Assembly (NCBI GenBank): GCA_964526475.1
Contig: CAZGKF010000019.1
Coordinates: 1 to 48,815 of the forward strand
Reading direction: 5' to 3'
Origin: CAYVTV01 sp964526475
Lineage (GTDB): Bacteria; Bacteroidota; Bacteroidia; Bacteroidales; GCA-2748055
Length of the DNA: 48,815 bases
Positions 43,100 through 48,815 of the stretch are shown piece by piece. The translations under genes and the position numbers were made by a program. How positions within the stretch are numbered: position 1 is the first letter of the stretch; every line of letters starts with the position of its first letter. Under the pieces are notes generated by a model. It saw only the letters and a program-made list of their open reading frames with translations, did not search any database and was not told where the DNA came from.

Positions 43100-43866
43100 A
43101 CATTAAACTCTTTTTCCGGATCAATTTCAAGGTATTTTGTAAGAAACTTCACTCCAATATAAAAAGGTATTGTATCAAGCAATGCAGACACCATTTTAAA
43201 AACGTAGTTTGAAAGAACTAAAATAGTTAAGCCATGCATAAGTGTTTCCCCGGGAGTTATGTAAATAGCACTGGAAGCATATAAATATGTAATAGTAACA
43301 ACCGCAATGGAGTCAACCAGCTGGCTTGTCAGTGTTGACGCATTGTTTCTTAGCCATAACATTTTTCCTTTTGTGATCTTCCGGATAAAATGAAACAGGT
43401 GAACGTCAACAAACTGAGCAGTGAGGTAGGCTATCATGGAAGCAAGAGTTGCCCCGAAAGTCCATTGTCTGATCTGGAAAAAAGCTCTGTTAGGGTCAGA
43501 TATACCGGGAAGTCCATCCTTCAAAAGTTCGGGATGAGGAGGGAGAGAGCCGCCAAGCCATAAAATAAAGAGTACCCATATGTTAAGGATCAGTCCAACC
43601 CATACGACAGTATTCGCCCTTTTCTTTCCATAAATTTCAGAAATGAAGTCGGTACATAAAAAAGTAATGGGATAAGGCAAAACCCCGACAAAGACAATAA
43701 AAGGTATGGTTCTCTCTCCGATTGTAAAGGAAAGGTCAATCTGACGGGATATTCCCAGTATGTTAAGAATAGCAAGAGTCCCCAGAAAGAAACCGGAAAG
43801 AAGTATAAAAACGACTTCCCTGCGCCTGGCAATTGCAGGACTGACCTTTTCTCCGAAGTCAAACAT
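43072..43866 (-). CDS. yhhQ: Queuosine precursor transporter (YhhQ/VUT family)
   Basis: 264 residues with about six membrane helices. The family pattern includes ILGISRQIDLSF, PYPITFLCTDFISEIYGKKRAN and the later ASMIAYLTAQFVDVHLFHFIRKITKGKMLWLRNNASTLTSQLVDS, all typical of YhhQ (DUF165). E. coli YhhQ imports preQ0 and preQ1 for queuosine tRNA modification. I looked for a preQ1 riboswitch upstream and saw none. It converges with aroK with a 28-base overlap. Start ATG 43866. Confidence 0.9.
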   Translation of the reverse strand: MFDFGEKVSPAIARRREVVFILLSGFFLGTLAILNILGISRQIDLSFTIGERTIPFIVFVGVLPYPITFLCTDFISEIYGKKRANTVVWVGLILNIWVLFILWLGGSLPPHPELLKDGLPGISDPNRAFFQIRQWTFGATLASMIAYLTAQFVDVHLFHFIRKITKGKMLWLRNNASTLTSQLVDSIAVVTITYLYASSAIYITPGETLMHGLTILVLSNYVFKMVSALLDTIPFYIGVKFLTKYLEIDPEKEFNVHAKPLPGL

Positions 43867-44005
43867 TTAAAAGTGTTAAATGGAAGAAAAAATAAAATTA
43901 AAAAAACTATTTATTTTAACAATTGTTTCTTGTGTATAGTTTCTCATTATTTATTTTTTTTTAAATCTTAACAACTGATTAACATCATAAAGCTTTAGTT
44001 ATGCC

Positions 44006-44013
44006 TACATTTG
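44006..44013 (+). promoter_or_regulatory. Candidate -7 box of the small secreted peptide gene
   Basis: TACATTTG matches TAnnTTTG, 29 bases before ATG 44043. It excludes the in-frame ATG at 44001, which would lie in the promoter. Confidence 0.4.
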
Positions 44014-44042
44014 ATAAATTTAATAATTTAAAACTTATAGCG

Positions 44043-44255
44043 ATGAAAAAATTATTTGCAGTAATATCAATGGTTGCTTTTTTCGGAGCAATAGCAAGTC
44101 CGGTTTTCGCAATTCAAAATGACAAACCTGTTGTTGTTGCAGTTAATGATGAAAAGCCAAAAACAAAAGATTGTGACAAGAAAGAAGAAAAGAAAGCTTG
44201 TGCAACTCCCTGTAGTCAGAGTAGTAAACCTGCATGTGATAAAGGAAAGAAGTAA
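44043..44255 (+). CDS. Small secreted Lys/Cys-rich peptide
   Basis: 70 residues: a clear signal peptide (MKKLFAVISMVAFFGAIASP, cleavage near VFAIQ) and a mature part of about 47 residues rich in Lys and Asp/Glu with four cysteines in DCDKK, KACATPC and PACDK. There is no known fold that I can name. Four cysteines in a secreted, highly charged tail fit metal binding or disulfide pairing, but neither is shown. It has its own candidate promoter and a strong terminator, so it is a single-gene transcript. The flavodiiron gene follows on the same strand. Confidence 0.68.
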   Translation: MKKLFAVISMVAFFGAIASPVFAIQNDKPVVVAVNDEKPKTKDCDKKEEKKACATPCSQSSKPACDKGKK

Positions 44256-44274
44256 AAATTAATTTAGTTTTCTT

Positions 44275-44307
44275 AAAAACCGCCAAATTTTCTTTGGCGG
44301 TTTTTTT
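44275..44307 (+). terminator. Intrinsic terminator after the small peptide gene
   Basis: A perfect 13-base stem, AAAAACCGCCAAA and TTTGGCGGTTTTT, with a five-base loop and a T run to 44307. It is the clearest terminator in the window. It could act in both directions because of the A run on the left. Confidence 0.9.
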
Positions 44308-44398
44308 GTTATGGTGATTTTTCATCGGCACAATGTGGTACTTTTATTGTAAAATACCAATTCTCTTGCTATTTTTAAGGTTTAAATTGTACAGGAAA

Positions 44399-45625
44399 AT
44401 GACAAACAATAGAATTATAAGACTCTCAGAGGATGTAAGTTGGATAGGTGTCCTTGATAAGGACATTGTAACCTTCGATATAGTTATGGAAACTAAGTAT
44501 GGGACAAGCTATAATTCATATTTTATTAATTCAGAAAAAAAAGCAGTTATTGATACGGTAAAAGAAGCATACTGGCCTGTTTACCTTGAGAAGCTCAAAA
44601 AACTTACGGATCCTGCTGAAATAGAATATATTATTTGTAACCACACTGAACCTGATCATTCAGGTTCAGTGAAACATCTTCTTGAACTTTCTCCGGATGC
44701 AATAGTTGTTGGTAGCGGGCAGGCTTTAAATTATCTAACTGAAATTACAGGAAGACCTTTTAGATCAATGAAGGTGAAAGATGGCGATGTTATTGATCTT
44801 GGCAACAAACATTTGCAGGTTATCGGCGCACCAAATCTCCACTGGCCGGATACTATTTATACTTATCTGAAAGAGGATAAACTCCTGTTTACCTGTGATT
44901 CTTTTGGAGCGCACTTCTGTCACGAAGAAATGTTTAACGATCTCACCGGACCGTATGATGATGCATTTAAGTATTATTTCGATGTTATTCTGAGGCCTTT
45001 CAGTAAATTTATGCTAAAGGCAATTGAAAAGATAAGAGATCTGGATATTAAGATGATTTGCACTGGTCATGGCCCTATTCTCAGAGAAAACTGGAAGAAA
45101 TATGTGGATATTTCTGAAGCATACGCCAGGGAATATCTTGATAAATTAGCATCCAAAGGAAACAGGGTGCTTCTTGTTTATGTTTCAGCATATGGTTATA
45201 CTGAAGAAATGGCCGGAATGGTGTTGCAGGGACTAAAAAGTGCCGGAGATATAGAGGTTGAGATGCTGGATATTGAGCATATGCTGCCAGGGGACATGGA
45301 AGAAAAAGTTACATTGGCCGATGCTATTATTGTTGGGTCTCCAACTATTAATCAGAATACGCTTCTCCCTATATATAAGCTCTTTTCGGTCATAAGTCCT
45401 TTAAGGGACAAGGGCAAACTGGCAGCAGCATTTGGTTCATACGGATGGAGTGGTGAAGCAGTAGGTATAATTGAGAATCAACTTAAAACACTGAAACTGA
45501 ACATTGCTGTTGAAGGTCTTTCGGAGAAATTTTATCCTGATAATTCCAAGAGTGATAGATTCAGGGATTTCGGCAGAAAATTCGGCGAGGTGCTTCTAAG
45601 GACAGGGCCGTCTTTAGAAAGGTAG
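44399..45625 (+). CDS. fprA: A-type flavoprotein (flavodiiron protein FprA)
   Basis: 408 residues: a metallo-beta-lactamase-like di-iron domain (about 1-250) followed by a flavodoxin domain (about 255-400). All di-iron ligands are visible: HTEPDH near residue 82, NLHWPDT, TCDSFGAHF and TGHGP. The flavodoxin start is VLLVYVSAYGYTEEMA. Such proteins reduce oxygen to water or NO to N2O and protect anaerobes. There is no rubredoxin gene adjacent. The start is ATG 44399 (AGGAAA before it); an in-frame ATG at 44333 adds 22 unrelated residues right behind the terminator. Confidence 0.94.
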   Translation: MTNNRIIRLSEDVSWIGVLDKDIVTFDIVMETKYGTSYNSYFINSEKKAVIDTVKEAYWPVYLEKLKKLTDPAEIEYIICNHTEPDHSGSVKHLLELSPDAIVVGSGQALNYLTEITGRPFRSMKVKDGDVIDLGNKHLQVIGAPNLHWPDTIYTYLKEDKLLFTCDSFGAHFCHEEMFNDLTGPYDDAFKYYFDVILRPFSKFMLKAIEKIRDLDIKMICTGHGPILRENWKKYVDISEAYAREYLDKLASKGNRVLLVYVSAYGYTEEMAGMVLQGLKSAGDIEVEMLDIEHMLPGDMEEKVTLADAIIVGSPTINQNTLLPIYKLFSVISPLRDKGKLAAAFGSYGWSGEAVGIIENQLKTLKLNIAVEGLSEKFYPDNSKSDRFRDFGRKFGEVLLRTGPSLER

Positions 45626-45748
45626 CCTATATCGCAATATTCCTGTTCACAAAATCGCCGGGCTATTCAATTTTAACCCCTTGGGCTTGTTTTAATCCTC
45701 TTTTCAAAAATAATTGTCATTTCCATACATTTGCTAATTGCAGATAAA

Positions 45749-45810
45749 ATGACCCATCCCGGAGGGATGAAAATGGAATAGCCCCTGACGCCTGCCGTCA
45801 GTAGGCTGGA
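45749..45810. repeat. REP-like double palindrome
   Basis: Two short inverted repeats lie side by side in the 472-base space after fprA. The first is CATCCC-GGA-GGGATG (45755-45769). The second is CTGACG-CCTGC-CGTCAG (45785-45801), which can extend outwards through AGCC/GGCT with a small mismatch. The layout (GGGATGAAAATGGAATAGCCCC linking the two) recalls palindromic repeats that are dispersed in some Bacteroidota genomes. Only one copy is in the window, so repeat status is inferred. Confidence 0.5.
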
Positions 45811-45866
45811 ATACCAGGTGAATCCCAACCCTCAAGATTCATCAAAAGAAAACTTATCAATGCAAT

Positions 45867-46067
45867 GTGATATTGAACTCAAAGTCAGTTTTTAAAAATG
45901 AAAATTGTGAGATTTATGAATATAAACATTACAATCAGGTAAAACGAACCAAAAAGCTCAATTGCCCATTTTGTAATCCAGAATCCGAAAGAGAACTTAT
46001 TGTAGAATCGGCAACAGCTTATGCCATTTATGATAAATTCCCAGTTAATGAGCATGATACACCTTAA
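45867..46067 (+). pseudogene. Truncated HIT-family protein
   Basis: 66 codons from GTG 45867 to TAA 46065-46067. The second half, CPFCNPESERELIVES, then AYAIYDKFPVNE, is the N-terminal part of a HIT (histidine triad) domain. The frame ends just where the GHTLIIPKRH segment should follow, so the catalytic HxHxH region is missing. The first 31 residues match nothing in the family. The fragment lies just behind a palindromic repeat and next to a large T9SS gene. Most likely it is a gene broken by deletion; a functional short peptide is improbable. Confidence 0.55.
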
Positions 46068-46097
46068 CCCTGATAGAACGATAACATATCTCAAAAC

Positions 46098-48815
46098 TTA
46101 ATTTTTCAAAATTACAAACCGGCCCGTATTTACTGTACTTCTGTCATCTTTTATATGGCGGATCAGATAAACACCTTTATCATAGTCAACGGTATATAAA
46201 TATATTTCCTTATCGAAATTCTCAACCTTACTTTCTGTTATGATCCTTCCAGCCATGTCAACAACCTGTATCATCCCTTTCTTAGGGGAATTTTCAGGAA
46301 GGACAATCACCGCCCAGTCGTTTACAGGGTTTGGGTAAATAGTAAGTTTTTCACCTGCATAAAAAGTATTACCCCTTGATGTCGGCAACCCCGATGTGTC
46401 ATCAGTTGCAGCCTGGTAAACTTCTCTTGAGAAGCCATGCTGGATAAAGGCAGCTACCCGAAGATTTTCAGGATTATAAACATTGGAAAGATCCCGGCTA
46501 AAATTAAATTGTTTTTCTTCGCCAATATCCCAGGCATTAAAAAGTGAAGTCCCTCCTGCGTCAGGAAGCATATCCTTAACGACATTTCTAAATACTGTTT
46601 CTCCGTTAATACCGGTTATGCCGGTTATTTCCTTTTCGTAAACAACAAGATGTACTATCCTTTCCTCAGCAGGCATGGTCTTGAGGCTGGTGACCTTAAG
46701 ACTTGCACTGATGGAATTATCGTTAAGGGTAGAAGAAAGTTCCATTGCGAACTCCGGATCTTTTAACACTCTCATGGCAATATCTGCTTCAGTTAATGAG
46801 GAAAGCAGGTAATCGAATCTTCTCATTCCGGCACCTCCTCCATCAATTATTGAATATGGCACTCTGGTAACACCGTAAAATAAGGCTCTCGATGCAGGCA
46901 CAGCACGGTTGTCAATGTTCATAGGATCCATTCCGGGAAAGTCGGTGTGGTACTGAAGGTTCACAATATCCTTCTTATTGTTCTGCAGAATAGTATTTAA
47001 TGCTGCATTTATTGTTTTTGATTTATTATCGGATGAATTGGTGAAATGTTCCACCAGGGCATTCCTGGTTCTCTCTCCGATACGAACATTGTCGAAAGCA
47101 AATCCATCGCTTTCAAATACACTGCTCCCATCTGTTGCGAAAGCTATCCGGAACTGTATATTTGGCTTATCAATCAAAGCATCCAATCCTCTCCTTGCCT
47201 GAACCCAGGTTGTATCAGGAGTAAAGACAGTTTTTCCTGTCCACCCGATATCCTGTCCACCGGGACGGTTCCTTATCATAAAGGAGTTGTACCAGTTAAT
47301 TCCATCATCCAGTGTTCCGATATTCTGCCAGGTCTGACCATTATCTATTGTTGATTGAAGCACAGCCCCTTCCCTGTCTCTTTCCATACTTATTAGAATA
47401 TCCATACTGATCATCGGACGTTTCATATTCATAAAATTGAAACATGGACTCAGCACCCAGGATTGCTCAATCAATGATGCATCCGGAAGAGCGGTATACC
47501 AGGCTTTGTTATTATCAGGCTGATCAAGGTTCATAAAATCGGGTATCCCGGTTTTCCAACTATTGTGCTGCGAAGTTGCTGAAATAACAGAGGACCACCG
47601 GCCGGCATCATCTTCAAAATCCTCCAGATAATCTCCGTCTGAAAGCACAACAGTTGGTCTGAGTACTATGGTGTCTATGGCAGTTCGTGAACAACCCAGA
47701 TTTGTCTCAATAAATAATTCAACATTATAATCATTTATAGAACTAAAAAGAAAATCAACTGTTCCGCTTCCTGTTCGTGTTCCGATAAGATCACCATGAT
47801 TATTAAAGAATTTCCAGTCGTAAACAGCTATTTGACTTTCTGTTTGAATTACAGAGGTGAAAGGTATGGATTCGCCTTCAACAAAGCATTCGTTTGTCCA
47901 TTCTATCCTGACTGCTGGTTTATCCCCGAAATCGATGGTTTTCAGTAAAATATCCCTGCATCCTCTTGAAGTATGTGCCTCTAAGGTAATAGTTCTGTTT
48001 CCTGCACTGGTAAAAAGATGTGAAGGTGTTTCCAGATCACTGATATTATCAGCTCCACTGTTTATGTCTCCGAAATTCCACGACCATGACACCACAGAAT
48101 CTTTTATTGTTGTATTGTTTGTGAAGAAAACAGTATCTGTTTTCCCGATGCATATATCATTTACTTCAAATGCTGCGGCAGGAACATAATGAATGGTGAT
48201 ATCTCTGCTCTGAGAACGAGAACAGCCATTTTGTGTGGTATAGGTATAATGAATGGTGTTTCCCCCGGGATTTGCATTAGTGGGATTAAATATGAATCCA
48301 TTGATAGTATCACCTGTAATTCCTGGTCCTGAGAAGATACCTGCAGTTAGATTCCCTTCCAGCCTGAAAGGTTTTTCATTCCTGCAGAATTCTTCATTAT
48401 AAAGTGCGATAATCTCAGGTTTAGGAACACTTTCTATTTCGAAGTCGCGGTAAATAGTAAAAAATGTTTCATCAAAGAATGTGTAGCTGATGGTAAATAC
48501 TCCAGCCTTTAATAGTTGAGGGTTAACAGAGGCAGTATTATCATTATTGTTAATTAACCCGGGCGAAGGGCTGCCATCTTTTTCACTGAGCTGAAAGAAT
48601 CCAATATTTCCGGCAATATTACTGCCTGTAATAAGAAATGGATCATCATAATCACAATAAACATTTTTTTCGATACTGATCTGGCCTTTTGCACTCACAA
48701 TACTTACAATTACACTATCAATGCTTACACATCCGAAGTTATTGGTAAATGTATATTTAATTGTAACCAGAAAATAAATATGTTCTAAAATCGGAAAATA
48801 ACGATGTACTGTTTT
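46098..48815 (-). CDS. Large T9SS-secreted protein with PKD and Omp28-like domains (partial)
   Basis: 905 codons are open on the minus strand up to the window edge, so the N-terminus is missing; a GTG at 48698 is internal and not the start. In order: Ig-like repeats (YTFTNNFGCVSIDSV), two PKD domains (VSWSWNFGDINSG and VYDWKFFNNHGD), a MAM/jelly-roll-like region (DGDYLEDFEDDAGRW ... TDGSSVFESDGFAFDNVRIG), an Omp28-type thioredoxin-like domain (starting ALVEHFTNSSDNKSK), and a type A T9SS sorting domain (LTIYPNPVNDWAVIVLP ... GVYLIRH). The protein is exported and probably bound to the cell surface. The Omp28-like domain lacks the usual CxxC, so it is probably not a thiol enzyme. Confidence 0.85.
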   Translation of the reverse strand, partial: KTVHRYFPILEHIYFLVTIKYTFTNNFGCVSIDSVIVSIVSAKGQISIEKNVYCDYDDPFLITGSNIAGNIGFFQLSEKDGSPSPGLINNNDNTASVNPQLLKAGVFTISYTFFDETFFTIYRDFEIESVPKPEIIALYNEEFCRNEKPFRLEGNLTAGIFSGPGITGDTINGFIFNPTNANPGGNTIHYTYTTQNGCSRSQSRDITIHYVPAAAFEVNDICIGKTDTVFFTNNTTIKDSVVSWSWNFGDINSGADNISDLETPSHLFTSAGNRTITLEAHTSRGCRDILLKTIDFGDKPAVRIEWTNECFVEGESIPFTSVIQTESQIAVYDWKFFNNHGDLIGTRTGSGTVDFLFSSINDYNVELFIETNLGCSRTAIDTIVLRPTVVLSDGDYLEDFEDDAGRWSSVISATSQHNSWKTGIPDFMNLDQPDNNKAWYTALPDASLIEQSWVLSPCFNFMNMKRPMISMDILISMERDREGAVLQSTIDNGQTWQNIGTLDDGINWYNSFMIRNRPGGQDIGWTGKTVFTPDTTWVQARRGLDALIDKPNIQFRIAFATDGSSVFESDGFAFDNVRIGERTRNALVEHFTNSSDNKSKTINAALNTILQNNKKDIVNLQYHTDFPGMDPMNIDNRAVPASRALFYGVTRVPYSIIDGGGAGMRRFDYLLSSLTEADIAMRVLKDPEFAMELSSTLNDNSISASLKVTSLKTMPAEERIVHLVVYEKEITGITGINGETVFRNVVKDMLPDAGGTSLFNAWDIGEEKQFNFSRDLSNVYNPENLRVAAFIQHGFSREVYQAATDDTSGLPTSRGNTFYAGEKLTIYPNPVNDWAVIVLPENSPKKGMIQVVDMAGRIITESKVENFDKEIYLYTVDYDKGVYLIRHIKDDRSTVNTGRFVILKN

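Noticed and set aside
43867..44042. Possible preQ1 riboswitch in the leader of the queuosine precursor transporter.
   Set aside because: No preQ1-I aptamer core (loop CTACACCC followed by an A-rich tail that pairs back) or other known class was seen; only AT-rich sequence.
1..48815. CRISPR arrays, prophage, insertion sequences, toxin-antitoxin pairs, restriction or other defence genes.
   Set aside because: No regularly spaced repeats, transposase or integrase motifs, or defence-gene signatures were seen anywhere; the gene content is mostly core metabolism and envelope functions.

Overview
The window is a stretch of AT-rich, gene-dense bacterial chromosome from a member of the Bacteroidota, most likely a Bacteroidales or Marinilabiliales-type organism. 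The evidence is a type IX secretion C-terminal sorting domain, several families largely confined to this phylum (DUF3276, DUF1573 lipoprotein, DUF5606, DUF4831, the long form of NusB, PorV/PorQ-like barrels), exact copies of the Bacteroidota -7 promoter box TAnnTTTG, and weak or absent Shine-Dalgarno sequences at most genes. A flavodiiron protein, a NuoE/HydC-type subunit and a FeoAB ferrous iron importer suggest a mainly anaerobic or microaerophilic life. A class II photolyase suggests some exposure to light.

Layout. 1-5.2 kb: an orphan NuoE-like protein, a secreted unknown, then a leftward operon of a lipoprotein, ftsK and lolA. 5.5-11.2 kb: ornithine carbamoyltransferase, a DUF456 membrane protein, the feoAB fusion with a 57-residue Cys-rich partner, an unrecognised HEAT-like protein and a DUF3276 nucleic-acid-binding protein. 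11.3-16 kb: a rightward housekeeping cluster (nusB, DUF1573, yajC, ybbR-like, coaE, a TerB-DnaJ protein, DUF5606). 16-17.6 kb: leftward mazG and a SAM hydroxide adenosyltransferase. 17.7-21.6 kb: rightward phoH, purC and a LysM protein. 21.6-26.6 kb: photolyase (leftward), bifunctional NAD(P)H-hydrate repair enzyme, DUF4831 lipoprotein and a thioredoxin-like protein (leftward). 26.8-34.4 kb: pepD, a leftward group (HhH/beta-barrel protein, PorV/PorQ-like barrel, purE), then hpt, adk and obg. 34.4-37.5 kb: PAP2 phosphatase, mntP, lplA, plsC. 38-43.9 kb: parE-parC-aroK and a convergent queuosine precursor transporter. 44-48.8 kb: a small Cys/Lys-rich secreted peptide with a clear terminator, a flavodiiron protein, a palindromic repeat with a truncated HIT gene, and a large T9SS-secreted protein that runs off the right edge.

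The genes cover core functions: chromosome segregation and topology (ftsK, parEC), nucleotide metabolism (purC, purE, hpt, adk, mazG), cofactors and metals (coaE, lplA, feoAB, mntP, queuosine precursor), envelope biogenesis (lolA, yajC, plsC, PAP2, barrels) and metabolite or DNA repair (nnr, phr).

I found no CRISPR array, prophage, transposase, defence island, tRNA or rRNA, and nothing I can defend as a complete new system. The less ordinary items are a decayed gene between plsC and parE, a truncated HIT gene beside a REP-like double palindrome, two mutually exclusive hairpins between phr and nnr, a palindrome in the feoAB promoter region, and an Omp28-like domain that has lost its cysteines.
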